Below are positions 21,409 to 29,407 of a stretch of 49,180 nucleotides of DNA, in pieces. Within the stretch, counting starts at the first letter, position 1, and every line of letters starts with the position of its first letter. Origin of the DNA: a virus. The position numbers were made by a program, and so were the translations under genes. Under the pieces are notes generated by a model, which made no database searches, had not been told where the DNA came from, and was given only the letters and a program-made list of their open reading frames with translations. The stretch lies in IMG/VR virus record IMGVR_UViG_3300042459_000392, positions 1-49,180 of that record. The stretch is one strand, 5' to 3'.

Positions 21409-22257
21409 ATGAACAACAATGTCAAAACGTCATCTGGTTCAGGAACCAGAAAACTATTCTACGGAGTATCTACTTTTATTCCTAGTATGATTAACCCTAA
21501 CAAAGCTGCCCTAGCCTCATTCTTAGGAAAAGATTTGGAAAAAGACCCTGAATATCTATCTACAAAAGATATAGATGGTAAGCAAGTGAGAATATTAAAG
21601 ATTGATATTTGGGGAACTCTTCCTCAAGCCGAAAACACAAAAACAAAGATTACATTTTGGCTTGAAGCTAGACCCGATATTTCAAGAAGTGGAAAGCAAA
21701 AATACATTAATGGACAAGGGCTTACTTCTTATAATGAAGACCCTGCTGTTATGAATAAAAACAAAGTGTGGTATTATGGAGACAACCAAAGAAAAGCAAT
21801 GGTGGGAGAAGATGCTTTAGTGGACTTTTTCATAACCTTGAAAAACTGGGAAACTGAGTTGTCAAAATACACTCTGAAAGATGGAGATGTTCCAAGTATT
21901 TTTCTTCCATTAGAGAAATTGTTTAAGCAAGATTATTCTGACATAAATCCGTTATTTGAAGAAGGAAGAGGAATCAAAGTTTATGTAGGTATTCGTTCAA
22001 GTGAAAGTAATGGCAAGACATATTATGATATGGATATTTATACCAAAGCTTTCATAAAAGACTATCCTGGGATTAAAAGCTTTGATAAAATTATCAATGC
22101 TCTAAAAGGAGAGTATTCTGCATTTAAAAAGAATATTGCCCCAATCACATCTAACTTCCAAGAATTTGACCCAAATGAATTGATGGCAGAAGGCACTGAA
22201 GAAACAATGGCTTCCTCGTCAAATAATATGGCATTTGATGATGCACTTCCTTTTTAA
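21409..22257 (+). CDS. ssb: Single-stranded DNA-binding protein-like (282 aa)
   Basis: The protein ends in an acidic tail, MAFDDALPF, closely matching the DDIPF tip by which bacterial SSBs recruit partner enzymes. The body (residues 1-240) is beta-rich with aromatic residues (ITFWLEARPD, VWYYGDNQRK) and conserved-looking basic patches. It is longer than bacterial SSB, as in related phages. It lies between the Sak4-like ATPase and primase genes, which supports a role in coating ssDNA during replication and annealing. Confidence 0.75.
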   Translation: MNNNVKTSSGSGTRKLFYGVSTFIPSMINPNKAALASFLGKDLEKDPEYLSTKDIDGKQVRILKIDIWGTLPQAENTKTKITFWLEARPDISRSGKQKYINGQGLTSYNEDPAVMNKNKVWYYGDNQRKAMVGEDALVDFFITLKNWETELSKYTLKDGDVPSIFLPLEKLFKQDYSDINPLFEEGRGIKVYVGIRSSESNGKTYYDMDIYTKAFIKDYPGIKSFDKIINALKGEYSAFKKNIAPITSNFQEFDPNELMAEGTEETMASSSNNMAFDDALPF

Positions 22258-22266
22258 TCAATAATT

Positions 22267-23271
22267 ATGTTCACTTTAGATCAACAGAGCGATATATGGA
22301 GAAATTACTTTGGAAGTTGGGAAAGTAAGGGTACTTATAGTAATCCGCTAAGGCATGATAAAAGCCCTAAATGCTATTTTAAAGTTATCAATGATAAGAT
22401 TTTATTTATAGATTGGGCACATCATCCTACACATTCTGACTGTATTTCTTTTGTATCGCAAAAGTATAACTTAACAAATAAAGAAGCTATTACAAAAATA
22501 AATTATGATTTAAAGTACACGGATAGAGTGAAGGGAGGTTTTTCAGGAGAAAACAAAGGGGTGGCAGTAACACCCCTTTCTTCTTCTGTAAATAAAGATA
22601 AATACACTCAACAAGTAGCCGAGAAGATAAATTATTCTGTAATAAAGAAAAACTTCTTTGCAAAGGAAGATATTGATTACTGGAAAAAATTTGGTATTAC
22701 AGAAGCTACATTAAAAAAATATGATGTATGCCCTGTAAAGTTTGTTTTACGAAACGGAGTACTAAACTATTCTAGTAGTGAATATAATCCTATATTCGGA
22801 TACTACCAAAATAATCAGCTTTTTAAAGTATATAATCCACTAGGTATTCCTATGCAAAAGTGGAGAACAATTAAAGCAGTGCTAGAGGGCTACCCACAAC
22901 TTGAATACAAAACAAATGTATGCTTTATCACTTCTTCTTTAAAGGACACTATGTGCTTAGATTCTTTAGGATATGATGCATTTAATCTTCCAAGTGAAAA
23001 TAGCTACAAAATACTACTTCCTATAATTGAAGAACTATTCAGCAAGTTTGACCATGTTTTCGTATATCTCAACAATGACGAAGCGGGCAAGAGATTTTCA
23101 AGACTATTAACCCTAGAGATTGATAATAGATTGAAATATATCAACAACCCTTCTTATTGGGCACAAACAGATCCTTCTGATGTTATCAAAGATTTAGGAG
23201 TAGAGCCTTTAAAGGAAGTTATAAAAGAAAAATTTTCAAGAGACAAGGTTATTTTAACAAATAAAAATTAA
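22267..23271 (+). CDS. DnaG-type DNA primase (TOPRIM, 334 aa)
   Basis: The N-terminal part (NPLRHDKSPKCYFKV ... IDWAHHPTHSDCISFVSQ) resembles the zinc-binding/CHC2-type start of phage primases, although the classic Cys spacing is altered. The TOPRIM domain follows: VCFITSSLKDTMCLDSLGYD (Glu of TOPRIM apparently replaced by Ser/Lys context) and VFVYLNNDEAGKRF near 268-279 with the Asp-x-Glu-like acidic motif, then QTDPSDVIKDLG near the end. Makes RNA primers for the polymerase. It sits between the SSB and dUTPase genes. Confidence 0.8.
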   Translation: MFTLDQQSDIWRNYFGSWESKGTYSNPLRHDKSPKCYFKVINDKILFIDWAHHPTHSDCISFVSQKYNLTNKEAITKINYDLKYTDRVKGGFSGENKGVAVTPLSSSVNKDKYTQQVAEKINYSVIKKNFFAKEDIDYWKKFGITEATLKKYDVCPVKFVLRNGVLNYSSSEYNPIFGYYQNNQLFKVYNPLGIPMQKWRTIKAVLEGYPQLEYKTNVCFITSSLKDTMCLDSLGYDAFNLPSENSYKILLPIIEELFSKFDHVFVYLNNDEAGKRFSRLLTLEIDNRLKYINNPSYWAQTDPSDVIKDLGVEPLKEVIKEKFSRDKVILTNKN

Positions 23272-23276
23272 TAAAA

Positions 23277-23723
23277 ATGATAGTAAAAATAAAAAAATTG
23301 AGTGAACTTGCGGTGACTCCCGCTTACGGAAAGCCAGGAGACGCAGGAATGGATTTAACCGCTACAAGCTTAACTATTGATGAGTTCGGAAATTACGAGT
23401 ATGGAACAGACTTAGCTATAAAAATCCCAGAAGGGCACGTTGGGCTTATATTCCCAAGAAGTAGTATTTGCAAGGTGACACAATCATTGACAAATTCCGT
23501 AGGAGTTATAGATTCGCAATACGTTGGAGAAATAAAATTCAAGTTCAAGCCTACTATGAAAATGCCTAATGGAAACGAAAAAGCAAAATCAATGTATGAG
23601 GTGGGAGAAAGAATAGGGCAATTGATAATCATGCCTTACCCTAAAATAGAATTTGAAGAAGTGGATGAATTACCTACAACTGAAAGAGGAGATGGGGGAT
23701 TTGGCAGCACAGGATTTTACTAA
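23277..23723 (+). CDS. dut: dUTP diphosphatase (trimeric dUTPase, 148 aa)
   Basis: Hydrolyses dUTP to dUMP and pyrophosphate, keeping uracil out of DNA and feeding dTMP synthesis. All five motifs are present: GDAGMDL (about 21-27), PRSS (about 62-65), GVIDSQYVGEI (about 75-85), GERIGQLI (about 110-117) and RGDGGFGSTG (about 137-146). Length is normal for the trimeric family. It is the last gene of the replication operon; its partner in dNTP supply here is the ribonucleotide reductase at 31381. Confidence 0.95.
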   Translation: MIVKIKKLSELAVTPAYGKPGDAGMDLTATSLTIDEFGNYEYGTDLAIKIPEGHVGLIFPRSSICKVTQSLTNSVGVIDSQYVGEIKFKFKPTMKMPNGNEKAKSMYEVGERIGQLIIMPYPKIEFEEVDELPTTERGDGGFGSTGFY

Positions 23724-23780
23724 ACTAAATAAAATTTCAAAGCTAAAAAAATTAATCACCATTTTTTATTAAAAAACCAG

Positions 23781-23788
23781 TATCTTTA
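23781..23788 (+). promoter_or_regulatory. Weak -7-like element TATCTTTA
   Basis: TATCTTTACA in the 87-base gap after the dUTPase gene differs from TAnnTTTG only in the last base and lies 23 bases before the ATG at 23811. No TTG at the ideal distance. It may give low-level transcription of the membrane genes. Confidence 0.35.
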
Positions 23789-23810
23789 CATAAAATTAAA
23801 ATTATTTATT

Positions 23811-24056
23811 ATGACCCCACTTGAATACACATTATTAGCCACTAACATACTAGGGATGGTGACAATTTACATTCTACAAAAAGAATATAAAAGGATTAAC
23901 AAAGAATACAAAGAATATCTACTAGAATCAGTTACATTTTTTGAAGACACCTTAAAAGATTTGGATAAACTTCAGACCGCTTTAGATGAGGTTAAAACAA
24001 AACCAGTGGTTAAACCAAAAACTCCTAAAAATGAGAAAAAAACAATCACTAAATAG
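23811..24056 (+). CDS. N-terminally anchored coiled-coil membrane protein (81 aa)
   Basis: One transmembrane helix (about 5-23, LLATNILGMVTIYIL) is followed by a long charged coiled coil (about 26-65) and a Lys/Pro tail. This is the layout of an inner-membrane spanin (Rz-like), and the next gene overlaps it by 26 bases in another frame as Rz1 often does. But the next product is a multi-span protein, not a lipoprotein, so the spanin reading is uncertain. Confidence 0.6.
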   Translation: MTPLEYTLLATNILGMVTIYILQKEYKRINKEYKEYLLESVTFFEDTLKDLDKLQTALDEVKTKPVVKPKTPKNEKKTITK

Positions 24057-24342
24057 GATTGTAAAAGAATACAAAGACGCTACAAGACAGGAAATATGGG
24101 AAGGAGTTAGAGATAACTTTATTTGGGGCTTTCTAGGGTCTATAATAATAGTATTTGTCTCTACTAAATCTGATATTGCTGTCTTGGGATCTTATATAGT
24201 TTATTATACATTTTTAAGCAAAATTATTAATAGGCCAAAATACGTTACAGATTTAGGCAAATTAGTGGTATTCCCCTATCCTTCAGCATTAGGAGCCTTT
24301 ACAGGATATAAAATATCTTCATACATTTTAACTCTTATTTAA
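24031..24342 (+). CDS. Small two-span membrane protein, possible holin (103 aa)
   Basis: I chose the ATG 24031 (MRKKQSLNRIVKEYKDATRQ); the upstream ATG at 23986 would deepen the overlap and adds a Gln/Lys stretch. A basic cytoplasmic start is followed by hydrophobic segments at about 30-45 (WGFLGSIIIVFV) and 50-65 (AVLGSYIVYYTFL), and a third weak one at the end. Size and layout fit a holin or other pore-forming lysis protein, but holins share little sequence, so this is a guess from context. Confidence 0.55.
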   Translation: MRKKQSLNRIVKEYKDATRQEIWEGVRDNFIWGFLGSIIIVFVSTKSDIAVLGSYIVYYTFLSKIINRPKYVTDLGKLVVFPYPSALGAFTGYKISSYILTLI

Positions 24343-24343
24343 C

Positions 24344-24913
24344 ATGAAAGACAATTTAAAAAAAATAATTCCTTTATTAGTATTTCAAAATAGTAGTTTT
24401 TATGAAATACTTGTCATACAAAACTCTAATAATAAAGTAATTAAGCATTACATGGTAGATAGTTTGCAAAATTTAATGGCTAATTACGATGAAATGAAAC
24501 GTATTGCTGATTATTTAGATGCTAGTGTATATATTAAACTAGGCTCTTATTCTAAAGAAAAACTAGGATATAAAATAATAGAAACCTTGTCTAAAAAATT
24601 AGAGAAGCAAGAATTAAACTACTCTTTATTAATTGAGGAATCTATCGGCAACTTAAAATCTAATTTTGAGCATTGGATAATAGATATAGATTTTAAAGAG
24701 GTATCTGATACTGATATTATTAAAATTCAAAAGGTAATTAATGATTGTGAACCTGGAGGTAAAAATATTATAGCAGAGATACCTACACCTAATGGGGCAC
24801 ATATTATTACAAGGCCCTTTAATACTAACCAATTCATACCCCACCAAGATGTCTTTTATAAATGCAAAGTGAATAAAGACAGTAGTACAATTTTATATAC
24901 TAATATTAAATAA
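24344..24913 (+). CDS. Conserved hypothetical protein with primase-like core pattern (189 aa)
   Basis: The second half reads HWIIDIDFKEVSDTD, then IAEIPTPNGAHIITRPFN and STILYTNIK. This sequence (an acidic strand DxD followed by a T/P-x-NGxH strand) recalls archaeo-eukaryotic primase folds and a family of short Bacteroidota phage and host proteins of unknown function. Only one acidic pair and one His are visible, and the protein is small, so activity as a primase or polymerase is unproven. Confidence 0.5.
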   Translation: MKDNLKKIIPLLVFQNSSFYEILVIQNSNNKVIKHYMVDSLQNLMANYDEMKRIADYLDASVYIKLGSYSKEKLGYKIIETLSKKLEKQELNYSLLIEESIGNLKSNFEHWIIDIDFKEVSDTDIIKIQKVINDCEPGGKNIIAEIPTPNGAHIITRPFNTNQFIPHQDVFYKCKVNKDSSTILYTNIK

Positions 24914-24919
24914 AAAATT

Positions 24920-25168
24920 ATGGCAAAAGCAAGAATAGATTACGATTTAAGTAATCCTGATGATTATAGGGAGTTTAAACAAGCTGTTGCAAGTTCTGCT
25001 ATGGCATCTGCTTTGTTTGAATTAATATATAACACTAAAAAAAAATTAGAGTTTGAACTTGATAGTAAAGAAGATATTGATAAATATGGGGCTTTAGAGA
25101 TTGTTTTTGAAAAAATACAATATATTTTATCTAAACATAATATTAACACAGAAGAACTCATTGATTAA
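24920..25168 (+). CDS. Hypothetical helical protein (82 aa)
   Basis: Acidic, all-helical-looking protein (SNPDDYREFKQAVASSAMAS ... LSKHNINTEELID) starting six bases after the previous stop. No known motif. Last gene before the promoter-like element for the exported-protein cluster. Confidence 0.55.
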   Translation: MAKARIDYDLSNPDDYREFKQAVASSAMASALFELIYNTKKKLEFELDSKEDIDKYGALEIVFEKIQYILSKHNINTEELID

Positions 25169-25199
25169 AATAATCTCAAATAAAATTAAAATTTTTTTA

Positions 25200-25207
25200 T
25201 ATTTTTG
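25200..25207 (+). promoter_or_regulatory. -7 promoter element TATTTTTG upstream of exported-protein cluster
   Basis: TATTTTTG fits TAnnTTTG exactly and lies 27 bases before the ATG at 25234, in a T-rich tract. No TTG lies at the ideal upstream distance. It is the best candidate for starting the 25234-30836 operon. Confidence 0.55.
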
Positions 25208-25233
25208 TAGTTACTAAATTACAAATCTATAAA

Positions 25234-27153
25234 ATGAAAACACTTAAATTATTGATTATAAGCTTGTTAGCTTGTATGAACATTTATGGACAGACAGGTC
25301 CAGCAGCACCTTCCAGCGGAATATGGGCATTAATTGACACCGCTTATAATGTAGGAACAACTACACAAGGATTTACAAAAGCAAGAGTTACATTAAAAAA
25401 TACCACCACTACAAAAGTAACAGGTGTGCAATTCAGAGTTTTTTATGACAAAGTTGCTTTTAAAAACTCAGTGGTTAGCTTAGTGGGAAGTACAACCAAT
25501 CTTGATTTACAATATGTAACAGATTCTATAAATGGATTTTCAACTATAACATTAATTTATACAGGTAATAGTAGTGCTTATTCCCTTGCTAATGGAGAGA
25601 CTTTTGAACTTACTCTTACACATGCTGCTCCATCTATTTTTAATAATTTAACTTTTATAGACTCTTTGAAATTTTCAGGAGTATCTACCTTTCCACAATA
25701 TGCTTCTACACAAGCAGGGATGGACACAACTTTAGGACTATACAGTTATAATGGAGAATTCAAAAGACCGAAACTTAGCTTCAAAGGTACATTCGCAAAT
25801 GTGAATGGAACTGGAGCTAAAAATTTAACTTTATCTTTAGAAAAGAAGCCTAAAGCAGGGTCATCTTGGACTCAAGTAAACTCTTATAAAACTAATACAT
25901 CAGGTAAATTCTCATTCTCAGAAATATTAGATACAACATTCTGGGATGTTAGATTGGCTGTTAAGGGAGATACAATGGGTGTAGGTAATGTAGTATCTAC
26001 AACAGACGCTCAATTGATTAACCAATGGGTGTTAGGAGTTGGTACTCCGAAAGATTTTGATTTCTATACAGCGGATGTAAATGGAAACTCTAATATTACA
26101 GTGGCGGATGCTTTTGGAGTATTTGGAAGAGTGGCAGGAAGAATAACAAGTTGGTCTAATAATGTAAAAGATATTAAATTCTTTACAGCAGCAGAATATG
26201 CTACAATTACAGGAACGCCTACAACAAACTATACATCAACTATTTCAGGTGTAACTAATTTTTACTTTGATATATTACCAGGACAACCTGACTCGGTTAC
26301 ATATTATGTAGTGGTTCCTGGAGATGCCAACTCTACGGGATACAATATGGCTAGAACAACTCCAACGGAAATACTTATAAATGGTCCGCAAGACTTAGAC
26401 CCACAAACTCATAGAGTTATTGACACTAGAGTGGAATATGACTTCCCAACAAATAATATTGAATTAACTATTCCTAAGTTAAATGTTAACGAAGGAAATA
26501 TGGTTAGCATTCCTGTAAGTTTAAAGTCAGATAGTGTTAGTGTATTAGCTTTGCAATTTGGATTGAAATATGATAGTAGCTTATTATCTTTCAAAGGAAT
26601 CTATTCAAGTGCAAATGCTCAAAAATGGATTACTTATGTGAACCCTAATGAAGGAGAAATATCTTGGGGAGGCTATGATCCTACCACTAATAACAATGCT
26701 TTAAAAAATGGAGATGAAATAATCACTTTCCAATTTATAGCTTTGAAACCACAAGCAGATTGGGGTGTGAGTCCTCTATTCACCTCTAATAAATTTGCAG
26801 GAAACTTTACCTCAAAAGATTTATCTATAACTCCTAGTCATAATATTATACAAGTTAGAAAAATGTCTCCCACTAATATTGGTAGAATTATAGATGCTAA
26901 CACTATGGAAGTTTATCCAAATCCTACAACGGGAATTATAGATATTGTTTTTAATGTAGAAGAAAGCACAAATGCCACATTGGCGGTATATGATATGTTG
27001 GGAAGTTTGCGTATTAAAGTGTTAGACGAACTTGTTGCTAAAGGGCAATTCACTTATAGAGCAGATTTAGGAAACTTATCAGCAGGAGTTTATACAGCAA
27101 AATTACTCCTAAATAATAAAGGAGTATTAGTATCAAAAATTATTAAGCAATAA
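25234..27153 (+). CDS. Exported cohesin/dockerin-like protein with type IX secretion signal (639 aa)
   Basis: Signal peptide 1-19 (cleavage after IYG, Gln at +1). Cohesin-like beta domain about 28-175. A CarboxypepD/Ig-like domain about 180-245. A dockerin-like calcium segment about 250-303, with the loop DVNGNSNITVAD at 281-292. A second cohesin-like domain about 405-540. The C-terminal 80 residues are a type A T9SS sorting domain: EVYPNPTTG (559-567), VYDMLG (585-590), DLGNLSAGVY (611-620) and terminal KIIKQ. Such domains target proteins through the Bacteroidota type IX pore to the cell surface, usually with cleavage and anchoring. A phage copy implies use of the host system to display this protein on the infected cell. 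Confidence 0.85.
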   Translation: MKTLKLLIISLLACMNIYGQTGPAAPSSGIWALIDTAYNVGTTTQGFTKARVTLKNTTTTKVTGVQFRVFYDKVAFKNSVVSLVGSTTNLDLQYVTDSINGFSTITLIYTGNSSAYSLANGETFELTLTHAAPSIFNNLTFIDSLKFSGVSTFPQYASTQAGMDTTLGLYSYNGEFKRPKLSFKGTFANVNGTGAKNLTLSLEKKPKAGSSWTQVNSYKTNTSGKFSFSEILDTTFWDVRLAVKGDTMGVGNVVSTTDAQLINQWVLGVGTPKDFDFYTADVNGNSNITVADAFGVFGRVAGRITSWSNNVKDIKFFTAAEYATITGTPTTNYTSTISGVTNFYFDILPGQPDSVTYYVVVPGDANSTGYNMARTTPTEILINGPQDLDPQTHRVIDTRVEYDFPTNNIELTIPKLNVNEGNMVSIPVSLKSDSVSVLALQFGLKYDSSLLSFKGIYSSANAQKWITYVNPNEGEISWGGYDPTTNNNALKNGDEIITFQFIALKPQADWGVSPLFTSNKFAGNFTSKDLSITPSHNIIQVRKMSPTNIGRIIDANTMEVYPNPTTGIIDIVFNVEESTNATLAVYDMLGSLRIKVLDELVAKGQFTYRADLGNLSAGVYTAKLLLNNKGVLVSKIIKQ

Positions 27154-27164
27154 AAATAAATATT

Positions 27165-27461
27165 ATGTCAGAAGAAATTCAAAATGATGGTTCTATGGAT
27201 AGTTTGAAAAAAACTATTATTGGAGCAATAGGTACATTAGTTACAGCAGCAGGTGTGTGGGCTTCTACACATTTGTTTGGGGGAGAAACTGAGCACAAGG
27301 AAGAAGCTAAAACTGAAACAGCAGCTCCTGCTCCTATTGTAGTGAATATTGAAAACACTAATCAACAAAAGCAAAGTGCAGCTCCTACTACAATCATTAA
27401 AGAAAGAGTTGTAGAGAAGCCTGCTAAAAAAGAAAAAGCTGAAGATGAAAGTCCTTGGTAG
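27165..27461 (+). CDS. Single-span membrane protein with Ala/Pro-rich tail (98 aa)
   Basis: A polar start is followed by one transmembrane helix (about 17-35, IIGAIGTLVTAAGVWAS) and a low-complexity Glu/Lys/Ala/Pro tail (residues 45-98, ending EDESPW). There is no signal-peptidase site, so it is likely anchored in the inner membrane with a long flexible arm that could span part of the periplasm. It overlaps the CsgG-like gene by 17 bases, tying it to that protein. Confidence 0.6.
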   Translation: MSEEIQNDGSMDSLKKTIIGAIGTLVTAAGVWASTHLFGGETEHKEEAKTETAAPAPIVVNIENTNQQKQSAAPTTIIKERVVEKPAKKEKAEDESPW

Positions 27462-28149
27462 TCTAATCTTTTTACCTCTTTTTGCTTTCTCTCAAATAGG
27501 TTCTATTAAAACAGAAGCTTATGTAGCTGATTTTGAAAAGAAACAGAGTTTGGCAGTTGTATCAGATTATGATGATACATTGCAAATTCCTATTTCTATT
27601 CTTAAAATAGGGTTTAATGAAGAATTATACGAATCTTATCCTGAACTTAAAGAAAAGAAAGTGGGGCTTGGTGTAACCAACATTGTCACTGAATATTTCT
27701 TAAATACAAACCGTTTTGTAATCACTGAAGATAAAGCAGAGATTAAAAATAAAATGATTTCTCAGGATAAAGCATCTAGAAAAGGAATCTCTTCAAATAA
27801 GATGGAAGTGTTTGGTAATGTATTATTAGCTAACTACTTTGTTTATATTGAAGTATATGATTTTTCTGTATCAGAAGATGAAGTGGTAAAAATGAATGGC
27901 AAAGCAGAGGCAACTCAAACAACTAGGTTGGGATTGCAATGTAAATTTGTAGATGCTACTACAGGAGAAATCATAGTGGGTTCAGGATTAGGAGAAGCTA
28001 ATACTGTTAAAAAATCTTCCATCCTTGCAGATGTTGATGATATTAAATTTAATCAATCCACTATAGGAATCACCACCAAGAAATCTCTTGAAACCGCAGC
28101 ATCTAGGGTTATAACGAGATTAATTAAAAAAGGTGTCTTTAAGAAATAA
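27445..28149 (+). CDS. CsgG-like exported protein (234 aa)
   Basis: Signal peptide about 1-16 (cleavage after AFS, Gln at +1; no lipobox Cys). The mature part follows the CsgG/HfaB pattern: GLGVTNIVTEYFLNTNRFVI (periplasmic helix and strand), an EDKAEIKNK segment, NVLLANYFVYIEVYDFS and TTRLGLQCKFVDATTGEII, with a final helical part. CsgG family proteins form outer-membrane-linked rings that export curli or stabilise envelope complexes. The Cys needed for CsgG lipidation is absent at +1, so a curli-type pore is less sure; a periplasmic CsgG-like domain is the safer call. Confidence 0.65.
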   Translation: MKVLGSLIFLPLFAFSQIGSIKTEAYVADFEKKQSLAVVSDYDDTLQIPISILKIGFNEELYESYPELKEKKVGLGVTNIVTEYFLNTNRFVITEDKAEIKNKMISQDKASRKGISSNKMEVFGNVLLANYFVYIEVYDFSVSEDEVVKMNGKAEATQTTRLGLQCKFVDATTGEIIVGSGLGEANTVKKSSILADVDDIKFNQSTIGITTKKSLETAASRVITRLIKKGVFKK

Positions 28150-29407
28150 ACTAATAGCTTTATTACTCTTATTAAATGTAAACACTTTTGTTTACTCTCA
28201 AACCTATTCCTATCAATATACTGACCCTTGTACACAAGTAGCTAAAACTATTAGTGTCCCCATTAATGGGAGTACAAAAGTTTCCTATTATGGAAACACA
28301 GAAAATTTCACATACTATGATTTTGTTTCAGGTGCGTTTCAAACATGGTCAGATAATTTATTCAATAAATTTAAAAACAGTTCACCTTGTGGAGAGGCTA
28401 TTGGTACTCCCACAGTTATGAATATTGGACAAGGACAAGTGCTTAACACTGTAGGAATTATAAACTCTATATCAAACATTGCAGAAACTGTTGGTTCAGC
28501 TACATCTAGTATGTCAGCAAATATAGCATCTTCTATAATGCCAAGCTCAAGTTCAATGGGAGAAGGACCTTCTGTATCTACAGAGTCAGGGGGTAACTTA
28601 GGGGGTGTAGGTTCTACAAGTAGTGGTGCACCTAGTGGAGGATCTTCATCTGAAGAAGCTTCTGGAGGTAGCACAAATATTTCAGCAGGAGGTACCAACT
28701 CTGTGAGAGGAGCAGGAGGGTCTAGTGGGGGAGGAGGAAAGGCCAATAAACCTGGAAGTAAAGAAGGGGGGAAACCCGCTATTGTAGCTTCATCTGATTT
28801 TGTAGGATTTAGCTTTAAAGACTCTGAGAAACCTTTAGGAGTTAAAGGGACAGGAGGTTACACTTCTATGAGATGGGATGGGGCGTGCTCATCAGGAATA
28901 TTATTTGATTACACATCTGCACAGGCGGGGCCAAATATAACAGGGTTCTATGCTTGGATAAATCCTTCTAATATAACAATAGCTTCTGGCACTGTAACAT
29001 TCTCTTTAGAGGGAGGAGGAAGTGCCTATTCCACTGTAGCTTTTGGCCAAATGAAAACATTTAAAAAGATTAAGAAGTTAAAACTTATCTATTTAGGAAC
29101 ATTATCTATGGGGAAAGTGTTTAAAGAGGGTTTTATAGGTACCGCTATTATAACAGGAGGGATGTATGATTTAAAGTTACATAAAAGACTAGATGTTAAG
29201 CTAACTAATCTAATTGTGTATTCTCCTTATGTAAGTTATTATAACGATGTACTTATGAAATCTCCCTTTGTAATGCTTCCTAGTGTGGGGGTAAATGTGG
29301 GAGTGACAAAAAGATTTAAAGTAAACATAAATATTGGAGGGGCTTGGCAAGTGGGGCAAAGTGCATTAAATAACACTATAACTTTCGGCACAAGATTATT
29401 ATTATGA
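28133..29407 (+). CDS. Predicted outer-membrane beta-barrel with Gly/Ser linker (424 aa)
   Basis: Starts with GTG at 28133, overlapping the CsgG-like gene by 17 bases; no better ATG exists. Signal peptide 1-22 (cleavage after VYS, Gln at +1). Residues about 23-100 are a soluble N-terminal domain. Residues about 130-215 are a striking Gly/Ser-rich low-complexity linker. The C-terminal 200 residues alternate polar and hydrophobic strands (KLKLIYLGTLSMGKV, FKVNINIGGAWQVG) and end TFGTRLLL, as in barrels inserted by the BAM complex, which carry a C-terminal hydrophobic strand. Likely location: host outer membrane. Confidence 0.65.
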   Translation: MSLRNKLIALLLLLNVNTFVYSQTYSYQYTDPCTQVAKTISVPINGSTKVSYYGNTENFTYYDFVSGAFQTWSDNLFNKFKNSSPCGEAIGTPTVMNIGQGQVLNTVGIINSISNIAETVGSATSSMSANIASSIMPSSSSMGEGPSVSTESGGNLGGVGSTSSGAPSGGSSSEEASGGSTNISAGGTNSVRGAGGSSGGGGKANKPGSKEGGKPAIVASSDFVGFSFKDSEKPLGVKGTGGYTSMRWDGACSSGILFDYTSAQAGPNITGFYAWINPSNITIASGTVTFSLEGGGSAYSTVAFGQMKTFKKIKKLKLIYLGTLSMGKVFKEGFIGTAIITGGMYDLKLHKRLDVKLTNLIVYSPYVSYYNDVLMKSPFVMLPSVGVNVGVTKRFKVNINIGGAWQVGQSALNNTITFGTRLLL

